A stretch of 54,181 nt of DNA from Penium margaritaceum (GCA_023375785.1 SZWC01004993.1:101536-155716), one strand, 5' to 3'; shown: positions 30,591-42,700, numbered from the stretch's first letter. Notes: generated by a model not told the origin, from the letters alone. Made by a program: numbers and translations.

Positions 30591-31165
30591 CAAACATTCA
30601 CAAACCCCTCGAATGAGGGGTTTGTGAATGTTTGTGGAGGGGGGGTTGCCTATGGTTCGCATGGGGGGTCTGAGACTCCCCATGCGTTGAAAGGGAACCT
30701 GCTGGGCCCCGCTACCACGGGGCCCAGGAGGAGCCCGCGAAAAAATAAAACCCTAAACCCCGAACGTAATTTGGGGTAGGGTTTGACCACGGTTTGAATG
30801 TAAAACCTTTATGGTTTGCGAGTGAGAACAAGAAAAAAAATTGAGCGTCTCCGCTCGAACTCGAAAACGGGTATTTTTGTTTGATCGCGATCGAGCGATG
30901 AGCTCTTTGTTTTTTGTTTCGACATGCAAGCCACTTAGTTCAATTTAGGGTTTAATGTTTTGCACGGGCTCCGCCCGTGCAAAACATACAAAACCCTAAA
31001 TCAAACTAGGGGGTTTGCGAGTCGAAAAAAAAAAAAACAAAGAGCTCATCGCTCGATCGCGATTCTCGCATGGGAGCGAGAATCGCGAGGGGGTCCGACA
31101 TGCCCCACCTCGCTTTGCTCGATCAACGGCGCATGCCGCTGATCGAGCATGGTGAAGCGAGTGGG
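30591..31165. repeat. cluster of at least seven perfect or near-perfect hairpins
   Basis: Successive inverted repeats nearly fill 575 bp. (a) 20-bp exact arms 30591-30610 / 30615-30634, loop gaat. (b) 9-bp arms 30658-30666 / 30678-30686. (c) 10-bp arms 30702-30711 / 30718-30727. (d) 12-bp arms with a 2-nt bulge, 30748-30761 / 30773-30784. (e) a large foldback 30885-30969 / 30973-31062 with a 3-nt centre, whose outer ~40 and inner 15 bases match almost exactly. (f) 13-bp exact arms 31057-31069 / 31076-31088, overlapping the end of (e). (g) arms about 31103-31125 / 31140-31165 with small gaps. No coding frame is present. Confidence 0.85.
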
Positions 31166-31634
31166 CAGGGCAGACTTATTTTTAAGTTGCCGGGTAGGGC
31201 GTTCCTTACCCCCTCGCTGATTGGGTATTAGGGTTATTATGCCCCTTTACATAACCTGTCCACCAATTGATGCCAGACCTGTGCGTGTTACCAGTCATAG
31301 CATCCAATGTATCTCTACATTCAGACGATGTTGTATTTGGATGCCTATGCGTAGAGTTACAAAAAAAAAATTGGTTTTGGTCGGTTTTAGGACAAACTGA
31401 CACCGTCGCGAGCGTCACACACCGTATTCCGCGGCAGGTATTTATGTTGTGTGCTTGTCAGTTGTCATTTCTCTCTATATTACTAAGCTATTGAAGCTTA
31501 TGAGACTTTGCGCATCTCCCTAGCCTGACCCTTGCTATTTCTTGCATAATTCTTGTTAGCTAGTGTGTTAGCTGACTCTACAATGTAACCACGTCAATGG
31601 CAGCAAGGCTACAAAGCTTCCTAGAAATCTCTCA

Positions 31635-31646
31635 TGGTATCAGAGT
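31635..31646 (+). promoter_or_regulatory. orphan initiator-Met primer site of an LTR element
   Basis: tggtatcagagt, one base from the standard plant site tggtatcagagc, preceded by ctctca, which looks like an LTR end. No second LTR is visible and no retroviral domain follows. The upstream ~150 bp could be the remains of an LTR. A chance match is possible but 11-12 matching bases make a relic likely. Confidence 0.4.
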
Positions 31647-31649
31647 AGC

Positions 31650-32290
31650 GAGAACTTTCTCGTTGATTCATGCCGCAGAGACCCAGTACTGGAAGCAGTA
31701 GGTGCGAGTCACCGCAACAGCCGTATCCTGGGACCTGTCGAAGAAGACGTGGACTGCAAGGACTTTGTCCAACGTCAACAGTAGCGGCATCACTGCACAA
31801 CCTCCAGAGTGGACGACAACACCATCCATGGCGACGTAAATTACCGTCACCGCCACAGCAACAATAACAGTGACAGCGATGAGCTGTAGCAGCCACACCA
31901 AGCGGCAAAAATAGCGCCAGGTAGCAGTACCAGCTTGTGGCACACAAAAATAAGGGAGAAGCACCACACATCAGCAGCTTGCAATAGCAGCTGTGAGCAG
32001 CCGCAACGTGCAGAAGCCATGACAGCAAGCATCGGTAGGAGCAGTGAATCGTAGCAACAGTAGCAACAGCCGCGAACAGTAGCACCAGTGCAGCAGCAGC
32101 AACAGTAGCATTGCAGTTGTTGCAGCCCCAGCAACAACGTTATCAGCAGGAGCATTACAGTAGCAAAAACTGCAGTAGTGCAACAGTGACACCACCGGCT
32201 GAAGTAGTAGCAATGCCGCGACAGCAGCAGTCGTGGTTATTGTGCTGCACAACACAGAATTTGTGTAGCAATGTTGCACGAAACACCTCT
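31650..32290. repeat. CAG/AGC-rich degenerate tract
   Basis: Irregular cag, agc, aac and agt triplets fill the segment, with no fixed period. Long frames on the minus strand are low-complexity Leu/Cys/Ala products of the repeat and I do not annotate them as genes. Confidence 0.6.
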
Positions 32291-32519
32291 ATAGCCGGGT
32301 GCAGGGGTTGACGAGGTCACGCGGAGTCTGTGTGACTCCAAATTAATAACAAAGGGGAAAAATCATTGGCATAAAGAAGGGCTCCTGCCGTCATAGTCAA
32401 CAGTGCTGACGTCATTAACTCCGGGGTCAAAACATCATTTTTGTCAGCATCTCAAATCCTCGAGAAACACTGTCAGTTTCTCGTATAAATCCTTTTGATG
32501 TTCGGATCCATATTGAGTA

Positions 32520-33110
32520 GCACCGATGGCACCGGTCCGTGACAAGGGTAAGGGTCTAGCGAACACCTCCTTTCCTTCTCTTTGGACATCATGAGTCCAC
32601 AATCGTAGTCACTCGCGATCGTCGAGCTTCGTCGGATGCAGGATGAGATGCGGCACCACCAACATCGTTTGACTGGAGTGTTGTAAGAGATCGTGGAGTT
32701 ACTTAGGGGTTGTTTAGGGGCCTCACAGCAGACGCCAGGAGGAACTACTAGAACTGCACAATCGGTTGAGTAGTCCACACCCTACTTAGTGTCGCGGCCT
32801 TAGCACCCCTTATCACAGGTTGAAACCAGGGATGAGGAGGAGATACAGGATGACCCACGTGAGGACAAAATTCGCGTCCTTGAGGAGCGCATTTGTGAGT
32901 TGCATCTGGGATCACAACCTCTCACCCCCCCCCCCCCTCCCAACCTTCTTGCCGGAAGGATCAGCCATGTTGTTCAGCAGCGTTCAATTTTGATGGTGAT
33001 TCTCTCACTAGTGGTCCTTTCACTGAGGACCATGCAAAATCATGGCATCCGGCATCAGGCACCGTCAAAGGTAGGATTTCATGCCCATACCAGTGCAAAT
33101 TCATAATCTT
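32520..33110 (+). pseudogene. broken unclassified coding relic
   Basis: Fragments of coding-like sequence in shifting plus-strand frames: a charged helical stretch about 32790-32910 (DEEEIQDDPREDKIRVLEER) and, in another frame about 32965-33120, FNFDGDSLTSGPFTEDHAKS and CKFIILHGDPEKK. The frames are broken by stops, and a C-run (about 32927-32940) intervenes. I cannot assign a family. It may be a gag relic connected to the primer site at 31635, or a host gene remnant. Confidence 0.25.
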
Positions 33111-33956
33111 GCATGGAGACCCAGAGAAAAAGTAGCATGCGACATTCATCTGCACTTGAAACAAAGGTGGATGTGGCTTAAGGCATAAGGCACACCTAAC
33201 GCATTTTTCACATGGGAACCTGCCTGGTGTGACAAGTCGCCAAAACCGTCGGGTGTAGCAATTACAGCATACATTTCGTATCCTATCAAATGTCACATGT
33301 CCCACACCCCCATCGTCTTAATGTCTGTTGCTGGACAACGTCCTTGCCCAGGTGGGGATTGTGATACGGCTTCACAAAGGGAAGGCGGGGAAGGCAGGCG
33401 GGGCCTGGTACGTGCAAAGGTCACTGCATCACTGGCTGCACTAACGATGTACTCAGCCGAATGCAGGCTGGTGTCATGCCTTAACCATGTCATTGTGAAG
33501 TGCGACCATGTAAGCATGCCAGCTGTCACATTTTCACGCAAAAATGACAAGAAAAGGCTGTAGCTGCTGCATAGGTAGCAGATGCTATCTCAAGAGCACG
33601 TAAAGATGCGACCAACTCCTGTTGTGCTTCCCGCAAATGCTCTGCTGCTTGCTTCCGCTAGAGCCGCCAACCTTGCAGTTTGTTCTACGGCCCAGGAAAT
33701 CCACAATGGAGGCAATCGGTGCTGTGCTCCTCATAGACATGGCAAAATCTTCCAGGGTAGACATCTACAACACCACATAATGCCTTCAAAGGACTAGCTC
33801 AGGTTGTTTTACTTCAACGTGTGTCATGGGCAACAACATAAGACAACAACCATCTCAATTGGATGGTGTGTCTATAACACACATTTGTCATGCTTTTCTC
33901 ATCCATTTCACTTTTCCATGTGATTCCACTTCCTCTCACATGAAAACATAGATTTT
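33111..33956. other. stretch without a supported gene
   Basis: Short frames on both strands (for example 33293-33550 minus and 33297-33563 plus) overlap one another and show no domain. A helical minus-strand fragment near 33700-33570 (QAAEHLREAQQELVASL) suggests a broken coding relic, but nothing more can be said. Confidence 0.35.
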
Positions 33957-33961
33957 TACCT
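33957..33961. repeat. target site duplication of the third copia element (left copy)
   Basis: tacct, repeated at 42696-42700 beyond the other LTR. Confidence 0.8.
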
Positions 33962-34573
33962 TGTAGGTAGTTGTGGTTGCTAGGACGAGCAAGCAAGCAA
34001 GCAAGCAGGCGACGGGGGCGACACCATGGATCGGGGGCAAGCTCACGGAACGTAAGAGTGAATGAGCAAAAGAAAACAAGTGAGTGTGTAAGGAGTGAGC
34101 GAAGTGCTAAGTGCCGGTTGACCGGGCCACCCACGCGAGCCTCTCGATGTGGGGCCCGGACACCACCCAGGGATCGAACCCGGCCCTTGAGCGAACGAGC
34201 TCCAGGCGGTTTCTCACACGCCGGTATAGACCGGACATGTGGTCCCGAGGGATCAGCAACCCGGCTCACTACGTTAGAAGTATGCAAGTGTGCAAGAGTC
34301 CAACTACATCACGAGCATGTACTCCTACAAATGTATCCCCCATTTTGGCATGTAGAGTATGAACTATCACTACACTAAGGCTCTCCATAAGATTCACGTT
34401 GGTGCCGTGACCACCACTTGACAACTTGATGGTGTCATCACCGTTGTGTGCCCAATGCTGCATCACAGTCTTGCACCAGAGAGCCTCAGTCCAGATTAAT
34501 CACTTGTAGTGATGATGTGTATGTCTGCGTAGAGTCAAGAGGTCACTTGCGTGTGTTAAAACCATAGCCAACA
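33962..34573 (-). repeat. 3' LTR of the third copia element
   Basis: Plus-strand ends tgtagg...caaca. Aligns with 42087-42695 over its length with scattered substitutions. Includes a short aagc tandem (about 33989-34005). Confidence 0.88.
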
Positions 34574-34582
34574 CTCCCTAAT
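34574..34582 (-). promoter_or_regulatory. polypurine tract of the third copia element
   Basis: Minus-strand attagggag directly before the 3' LTR start TGTTGG. Short but in the right position. Confidence 0.45.
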
Positions 34583-34658
34583 GACCCACAGACGAACAGT
34601 CTACACAAACATAAAATAAGGAGCACGTCACAAGACAACAAGACACAAAGGACTCACG

Positions 34659-37600
34659 TTAACCAGGGGCATCATGAGAGCGCAGCAGTCCAACAGCATG
34701 CACAACCGCCTTGAACATGCCACTGCTCAGAGCTTTGGTAAGAAATTCTGCACGCTGCTGACGAGTGTCGACCCATACAACCTGAACTTCTCCAGCAGCA
34801 ATGCGCTCACATGCGAAGTGATGCTCAATGTTGATGTGCTTTGTACGAGAATGATGCATGCCATCGTGCTCGGCGATTACCTTTGCACTTTGGTTGTCAC
34901 AACACAGAGTGATGCAACAAATGGGAACACGCAGTTGTTGCAGCGAGACAACCACACATTGTCACACGTACCTGTACCATGTGCCACATACTCTGCTTCA
35001 CTAGAGCTTCGAGCAACACAGCCGTGTTTTCCCCTCTTCCAGGAGACGGTAGTACCACCAACAAGAAAGATGTAACCAGTGCGGCTACGAGCATCCGTGT
35101 CATGAGCCCAGTCACTGTCAGTGTATCCGTGTACCACCACAGAGGGCTGAGTGCGGTAGCACAGTCCCACGCGCGCAGTGGAAAGTGCGTAGCGGACAAC
35201 ATGCAGTACCACCTCGAGATGTTTCTGGTGAGACTGTTGGGAGAACTGGGTCAGGAAGTTGACCAAGAAGGCCATTTCCACCCGAGTGGTGGTAGCGAGG
35301 TACATGAGGGAGCCGACCACACTGAGGTAGTCGGTGACATCAGAAATCTCCCCTAGCTGCGCTGAATTGAGTGACTTCAATAGGCGCTGACCAGCTGGAG
35401 TCATCGATGTGGATGCAGTGCGGATGTCAGCAAGTAGGGACCCAAAGCATTCCCCAAGTGTGCGGATGTATGCGGCCTGGTGTACGTGCAGAGTGTGACT
35501 CTGGCAGTCACGCTCTACCTCCATCCCCAGGAACACCCGTGCAGGACCTAGGTCCTTCATCTTGTACGCAGACTGTAGCAAGTTCTTCACTAACTTGACA
35601 GCTGTGGGACTGGGTGAGGCAATGAGCAATCCATCGACGTAGACAAGGATAGCCACAAATGGCTCTGAAGGAGCACTTAAGAAGAGTGCCGGATCAACCG
35701 TGCTACGACGTTAACCTCCCCGCTCAAGAGTGGAGGAGATCTCCATGTTCCAACAATGCGACGACTGCTTGAGCCCATAGAGGGCCTTGCGCTGTCGCCA
35801 GACCTTGTTTGTGCCATCGGTGAAGCCCGGTGGCTGGACCATGTAGATCTCCTTGTCGAGCTTCCCATGCAGGAAGGCGTTGTTGACGTCCATCTGCTCC
35901 AGTTCCCATTTGTGCTGGGCCACAAGGCTCAACAGTGCTCGGGCAGTGGTATACCTCCCAACCGGTGCGAAGGTCTCATCAAAGTCAACCCCAGGGATCT
36001 GGGAAAAACCCCTAGCCGTATGTCGGGCTGTGTACCGGTCGACTCTCTCATCGGGCTTCAGGTTACGTCGAAGTACCCAACAGGCAGAGACTGCCTTGTG
36101 GTCTGCATGGAGTTCCACGAGCTTAAAGACACCATGCTCCTGGAGGGCTGTGAGCTTCTCCTCCATGGCCTTCTCCTAGAGGTCGACATCAGCTGCCTCA
36201 CGAGCGTGCCGGACAATGGTAGGCTCGAGAGGGAGAGTAGGAAGGCCAGAGGCCGCGAAACATACGGTGAAACCGACGATGGAGGACTCAAGACCAATGT
36301 GGAACTCATGGGCTACGAGAGCGTAGCCGATTGCTGAGTTGGGATGCACGACGCTCACAGACAGGCCAACTGAATAAAGGCCAGTGGGACAAAGTGAGGG
36401 CCCAGTAGTGGAGGACAACGCGCTGGAGCGAGTGACCCGCTGCGAGGGCTGAGAGGCTTTGGACGGACCAACAGAAACCGACTCAGTAGGCGTCATAGAG
36501 GAGCAGGAGCGCCCATGAGAGGACTGAGAGGAATGAGACGACTGAAGAGCACACAGTCTCCCCCCAAGGGTGTAAGGCTCAGGACCAGCAGTCGGAACTA
36601 GAGGTGCTTCACCTCCAGTGGTGTTGACCACCGGAGGAGGCTGCCGTGCCGACTCAGAGGATGAGTTGGGAGTAGAATTCACGGGATGAGTGTGTGCTGA
36701 GTCTGAGGACTCAGGACTGCCAGAAGACGGCTCGGACAACACAGAATCCGCGGATGGTTGTGATGCATTTGACTCAGAAGAGTTATGAGAGGATAAGGAC
36801 TCCAAGGAGGAAGAGTCCTCGTCCTCACTGTCCATGTGAGGGACATCAGGGGATGCTGTGTGAGCAGGAGAGGATGACGTAGGGAGATCGGGGGCTGGAA
36901 CAGACACACCCCTCCCAAGCCAAAGGAGCGAGGAGAGAGAGGAGGGAGGAGGGACATGGGACATGTCACGAGGAAAGACATCCTCGAAGAAGAGGATGTC
37001 ACGAGACTCAATGACGCGAGAGCGGTCTGAGTCCCAGATGTGCCATGCCTTGGACATGGCCGAGACACCAAGGAAGGTGGAAAGACGAGCGTGGGGGTTG
37101 AGTTTGTCGTCGTGAAAGTCTCCGGGCAGCCAGACGGCAGCGATGCAACCCCAGACGCAGGCAAGACGGAGGTCAGCACGACGGTCGTACCAGCGCTCGA
37201 AGGGAGTGACGTGACAAGAAAGGGGACCGTGGGGAACACGGTTCCACACCCAGGTCATGTAAGACATGGCTTTGAAGGAAAAGACGTAGGAGAGAGAGGA
37301 CTCACTGAGAAGAGTATGGACACCGTCAGCAAGGGTACGGTTCCAGCGTTTAGAGACGCCATTCTGTTGGGGTGTGTAAGGAGCAGAAGGTTCCATACTT
37401 ACCCCGCGAGAGGTCAAGAAGAGGGCAGGGGGGTCCATGAACTCTTCACCATGGTCACAGCAAAAGACTTTTAGACGGCGACCACAGGCCAGTTTGACCT
37501 CGGGCAGCCAAGACTCAAGAGTGGTACATGCATCACTCTTTTGCCGAAGAGCAAAGACCCAACGCATGCGAGAGAAGTCATCAGTAAGGCAGAGGACATA

Positions 37601-40146
37601 GCGGCCAACCCCCCCGAGGGCATCATGAGCAAGGGGTTCCATGACATTCGCATGCAAGAGGTCTAGGGGATGAGACGTGCGGGAGTCAGACGTGGAAAAT
37701 GGGGACCGATGCATTTTTCCCTGAGCACAGTCAAAACAGTTGGCAGGACAAGGTGCGGAGAATGTGGCTGCATCGAGACCATGAGCAGGCTTGTCCCGAA
37801 GCAAATAGTCACCAGCAGCAGTGTGAATGTTGCAGAGACGGCGATGAAGCAGCTGTGCGTGTGCCGGGGAGAGAGAGAGGGTGCCACGTGAACAAGTGCG
37901 GTGGAAGTAGGATGTGGGGCAAAGGAGGGCACACGGTACAAGCGATCACAACGGGTGCCACGAAGGAGGACATGGCTTGTGGTGCGGTGCAACATAGAGG
38001 CAATGTCGCGACTAGAAGAGAAGTCCATATCCTGATCGTCGAGAGTCGTAACAGAAAGCAGACTGAGCAAGGACATGGACGTACAAAACATCTGGCGGAA
38101 ATAGTTTTCCCCCAGGGTCAACAAAGCGGACAACCCCAACACCCTGAACGGGCAGGAGCTGGCCAGAGCCAGTGCGGACAAAGCAAACAGAGCCAACAGG
38201 ATCCAAGGAAACAAACAAGGAACGACAAGATGTCATATGGTGGGTGGCTGCGGAATCAAGGATCCAGAAACCACCCGTCACACGTACAGATGCAGGGTCA
38301 CGACTCACAGCGACAACGATGGAGCGAGAGGAAAGGCGCTGGCCACAGGCAGCAAGGCAGCGAGGGAGGCTGTAGGACTGCCACTACTCAGTCTATGGGA
38401 CATCAACTGGGGAACAGCCCTGAACATGACCGGATGACGGACCACGAAGAGAAGAATCCACAGCACACGCAAGCATTCCCTCAACCGAACGCACACTCTC
38501 ACCTCCTTGATCACGGATGTATATCTGGTGGACGGCATGAGAGAGGGCAGATTCCAGCTGGCGGTCATCCTTAGACGGGCCAGAGGAGGGGCGCTGGGAG
38601 GTGTAGGTAGATGATGCCCACGGCGGAGAAGAGTAGTACCCGGAGGGAGGCCTGAATTAGATAGGACCACCAAACCGAGGAGGCCAATCCCAGGGAGAGG
38701 ACGGTGGCGGTGAAGTTAGGACGGTGCTGTAGGCAACGACTGTCGGAGAGGAGGATGAGGGACGGCCGGTGGGAGCAGTGGAGGTGGAGGAGTGACAGGG
38801 ACCACCACCCGTCCCTGTAGAGCGTGCCCAATGCGCACGCATGGCTGATGCAAGGCAGGCATCATCAGGAGGCGCTGAGCACTTGGGTGCTGCATGACCG
38901 CTGGCACCGTAGTTCCAGTATGTGACAATGCTGAAGGATGGAGATGAAGACGTGGTGCCGTCAGAGCCGCAACCCTTGCCACCCTTCTGTTGGCCACCGC
39001 CACCACAGGCACCTCCCCGGCCTTTGCCTTTACCACCCCCCCCACCACCCACCTGTGAAGCAAGAGATGTGGCTGTCGTGGTGGAAGTGGTGGTGGAGGA
39101 TGACGCAGAAGCAGGAGAGGAAGAAGAATGGAGTGTAGTGGCAGCTCTTGCAACTACGACGAGGTGAATGCGTTTGTACTGCAGCGAGCTCCACCACTTT
39201 GTCAGACGCTGGGAGGTGAACTCCCACAAGGCCCCAATGCCAGGCGGTGCATCACCGGGAACAAGTATGGCAGCCAGGCGTTCAAGCTCAGTGGCCTTCA
39301 CCTCCCCGAAGATGTCACTGAGTTCCGGAATGAGGCCGTTGATGATGGAAAGAACAGCAGGGAGCTGTCCAGGGGCAGCCTTGCCAAGGTCGTGAAGCAA
39401 TCGTAGGCTGCAAGCTCAGTAGGCGTTGGCAGTCTCATCAGCACGCATGGAGAGCGTGTTGAACTGGACAGTGAGCACGCTCTGAGCTGCATGTCCAGTC
39501 ATTGTCGTGCGCCGTTTGATCAGCACGTAAGCACCAATAGGATCAGCAGTGGTGCGACGTGCCGTGCTGTGTCGGCATGATAGGACCCGATCTCGTCAGT
39601 GAGATCGTCGGGTCCAACGCGAATGAGGGCACGGACAACACAGGCAGACTCAAACTCAATAGTCACAAAAGGTGGGTTAGTAGAGGGATTAGGCTCATGG
39701 TAGTATTCCCAGAGTTTCTCTCCCTGCGCCAAGGCACTGAAGCGGACCTCCCAAGAGTAGAAGGTGAGGTTAGAGGTGAAGTGAAGATTAGAGTCAAAAT
39801 CAGGTTTGCACTACACTGATGGGGCAAGTGCTTTTGCTGCGGCGGCGCCAGCGCCAACAGCGACTGCAAGAGGGTCAAAGGAGGATGAGTTAGCAGTGGG
39901 AGATGCGGAAGTGGGTGAAGTGGAGAATGCAGCAGCGATGCCGGCAGATGGTGTGCTGCACAATTTGGGCTGGAGACGGTTAATGACCAAGTCAGCAATG
40001 TGATCTGCGAAGGTCTCCTGGTCAGCTTGCTCAGCACGCTGCTTGTCCTCAGCAGCACGCTAAGCAGTGAGTGCAGCTTGCAGGGCAGTGCGCTCACACT
40101 GCAGCTCCGCTTGCAAGGCCACGTATTGGTCATTGTCAACTGGCAT
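34659..40146 (-). pseudogene. copia gag-pol polyprotein with disrupted active sites
   Basis: Gag starts at ATG 40146 (MPVDNDQYVALQAELQ). The nucleocapsid knuckle near 38925 reads YWNYGASGHAAPKC: both leading cysteines are tyrosine. The protease motif near 38265 reads LDSAATHHM, where DSG is expected. Integrase (37804 down to about 37000) has LLHANVMEP in place of the first catalytic Asp, keeps CCDHGEEF, and has QNGVSKRWNRT where the catalytic Glu should be. Reverse transcriptase has QMDVNNAFLHGKLD near 35900 and YVDG in place of YVDD at about 35640. RNase H follows (YTDSDWAHDTDA, SSSEAEYVA). Frames are long (542, 259, 151 codons), with a few stops and shifts. The order is Ty1/copia. Product would be inactive. 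Confidence 0.88.
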
Positions 40147-40149
40147 GTT

Positions 40150-41400
40150 GCCAGTGACGTGACTCTGCCAAGAAAATTTTGGCAGAGTTTCCCTTGCCCC
40201 AGTGGGCGTGGGAAATGTGTGATGAGGACGTCGGGAGCTTGTTGCCAGGCAACAACCTAGACACACAAACATGCCAATACAGAAGGAGCAGGAACGGAGG
40301 GAGAGACCAAGCTCACCAAGCAAAGCGGTGTAGAGAGAACAACGGCGGGAGAGCAGCTACAACTGAGGAAACGACAAATACAACAGTAGCAGATGCTGAG
40401 ACGATGAGGCAGGCTACTCCAGTCAACGCTGCAGCTGAGAGGGTGGAGATGGATGCAGTAGTTGACATCAACAGATGGATGTGACGAGTCGCTGAAGATG
40501 AAGATGAAGGCAAGGCTGACACTTGTGCAGTGGAGGTATGAACGGAGTTGACAGCACTAGCGAGCGGCGTTGCAGCTCAGCTACTGCTGATGCGACTGCG
40601 TTTGCTGCGGTAGCAATCTGGGTGACAACCTTGACGGCAGCAGCCGCCAGAGGCCCCTTATCAACTGCAGCTGTAGTGTAGGTCTCAATGGCTCTGCCAG
40701 CGACAGTGCTGGCTGGTGCACGTGCAGCGCGTGCAGTGGCAGCAGAGGTGGAAGCAATAGCAGTACTAGATACAAGTGCAGCCCGTAGTGTAGTGAGAAT
40801 GTCAGGAGATGGAGACGAAGCCGACTCTACAGCCGATGCAGTTGGGGATATGGCACGACATGAAGAAGGTGCTCCACGTACTGCTGCCGTAGAGGATGGT
40901 GCTGTGCCAAGAGGGACAGCACGACGGCGTTGCTGGCGAGTTCTATGGGCAACGGGTGGGCGTACCGGTGATTGAAGAGGTCGATGATCATGCAGTGGAG
41001 CCGTGGCTGGTTCATCCTGCGCCGTCGGTGAGTCGTCGACTGTGGACTGACAGTAAGCGGCGTAGACCCTGGCGTCCTCCCACTCGTAGTAATCGGCGGG
41101 GTCGTAGTCCTCACCGGGGTGATATCCCGGACTGCTGCGGCGAAATCTCAACCACACCTCCTGCTCCGCCTTCTCCTCGTAGTACGCAATCTTGTCGTCG
41201 ATGCGGGCACGCTCACACGCGGCCGTGGGCAAAGTGGGGATTGGTTCGGTTTCAGGAGGAGACGCCAGTGCTCTGAGTACTGGGCTGCCTGGAAGGCAGC
41301 CCTAGGTGCTGAGAGGTGCACAACGGTTGGAAACTCACTGCTGCTGCTCGCGCCGTGGTGTGCCTCAGCTACTGCTGTTGATGCTGTTGCAAAAGATGCG
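40150..41400 (-). other. leader/upstream region of the third copia element
   Basis: Between gag and the tandem repeats of the leader. A 254-codon minus frame (40468-41232) is open, with an acidic segment GEDYDPADYYEWEDARVYAA and a long Ala/Ser/Thr-rich tail. It matches no family I know. It may be an N-terminal part of gag, an extra ORF of this family, or untranslated. Confidence 0.35.
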
Positions 41401-41995
41401 TCCGCTACAGCACGGCCGAAGCTGAAGGTGCACAATTGTGGAGGAGCTGACACCGTAATCGTAGCTGGGCCGTGCGCGGGGTGAAGGCACCACGGGTGTG
41501 GTGGTTGCAGTTGCTAGGGGTGCGACGGGTACCACTCGGCGGCACCACAAGTGGGTCCGCACGCTCGGCAGATGTGCTAGGTGCAGACGTCGTGGTCACA
41601 CCATGTCCAGTGCTTGCGGAGGCCGAAGCACGGTCGGCAGAGTAAGAGGAAGGTGGCGGAGAGGCGCCAATGCCGTAGTCGCAGTTGTGCACAAGGCAGG
41701 CCCCGTGCACGAGGAAAGCACACCACGTAGAGACGGGTGTGGTGTGTGCTGCTGCGAGGAGTGCGCACACACGACTGCTAAAAAATAGGAGCTGAGGTCG
41801 ACGTGGCCGACGTGCGTGCGGAGGCCGAAACTCTACGGAGTGCGAGAGGACGGTGGCAGAGAAGTGCCAGTGCCGTAGTGGAGTCTGTGCCGTACAAGAC
41901 AGTATCGCACCACGTAGATCACGGGTGTAGTGAGTGCGGCTGCAAGGGGTAGTGATTGTTGCTGCTGCCTCTACCGACTGCTGTCGTACGTGAGT
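41400..41995. repeat. ~202-bp tandem repeat in the leader, about three copies
   Basis: Copies begin with a gaggccgaa-like word near 41412, 41616 and 41818 and share the sequence gccgtagt...caccacgtag...gggtgtggtg. The period is about 202 bp. The copies are diverged. Confidence 0.6.
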
Positions 41996-42074
41996 TGCTT
42001 GCGTGGGATCACCCGCCACGTGGACGTGACCCGACGAGGCCTCAGGACTGTCGCGAGGAGGAGGGGGTCCTCCT

Positions 42075-42086
42075 GCTCTGATACCA
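42075..42086 (-). promoter_or_regulatory. primer binding site, initiator tRNA-Met 3' end
   Basis: Minus-strand tggtatcagagc directly abuts the 5' LTR. It is the usual site for copia and many plant LTR elements. Confidence 0.88.
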
Positions 42087-42695
42087 GTAGGTAGCTGTGG
42101 TTGCTAGGATGAGCAAGCAAGCAAGCAAGCAGGCGACTGGGGCGACACCATGGATCAGGGGCAAGCTCACGTAACGTAAGAGTGAATGAGCAAAAGAAAA
42201 CAAGTGAGTGTAAGGAGTGAGCGAAGTGCTAAGTGCCGGTTGACTGGGCCACCCACGCGAGCCTCTTGACATGGGGCCCGGACACCACCTAGAGATCCAA
42301 CCCGGCCGTTGAGCGAACGAGCTCCAGGAGGTTTCTCACATGCAGGTATAGACCGGACGTGTGGTCCCGAGGGATCAGCAACCCGGCTCACTACGCTAGA
42401 AGCATGCAAGTGTGCAAGAGTCCAACTGCATCACGAGCATGCACTCCTACAAAAGTATCCCCCACTTTGGCATGTAGAGTATGAACCATCACTACTCTAA
42501 GGCTATCCATACGATTCACATTGGTGCTGTGACCACCACTTGACAACTTGATGGTGTCATCACCGCTGTGTGCCCAATGTTGCATCACAGTCTTGCACCA
42601 GAGAGCCTCAGTCCAGATTAATCATTTGCAGTGATGATGTGTATGTGTGTGTAGAGTCAAGAGGTCACTTGCGTGTGTTACAACCATAACCAACA
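42087..42695 (-). repeat. 5' LTR of the third copia element
   Basis: About 609 bp, partner of 33962-34573. The terminal CA of the minus-strand end has lost its A at the junction with the primer site. tacct follows at 42696-42700. Confidence 0.88.
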
Positions 42696-42700
42696 TACCT

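Larger units (their letters stand above)
33962..42695 (-). mobile_element. copia-type LTR retrotransposon, catalytically dead copy
   Basis: 8.7 kb, LTRs of 612 and about 609 bp, duplications tacct. On the minus strand: 5' LTR 42695-42087, standard initiator-Met primer site, a long leader with ~200-bp tandem repeats, gag-pol about 40146-34659, polypurine tract, 3' LTR. Its LTRs, primer type and proteins differ from the other two copia elements here, so it is a separate family. Confidence 0.9.

Noticed and set aside
30591..31165. CRISPR-like array
   Set aside because: Stems differ from each other and there is no constant repeat with spacers; it is eukaryotic DNA.
31621..32279. Cys/Leu-rich minus frames
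   Set aside because: Translation of a CAG/AGC-rich tract in several overlapping frames; no coding signal.
34140..34200. tRNA-like B-box (complement of gggatcgaaccc) in the 3' LTR
   Set aside because: No acceptor stem or A-box at the right distance, and the partner LTR has the motif mutated.
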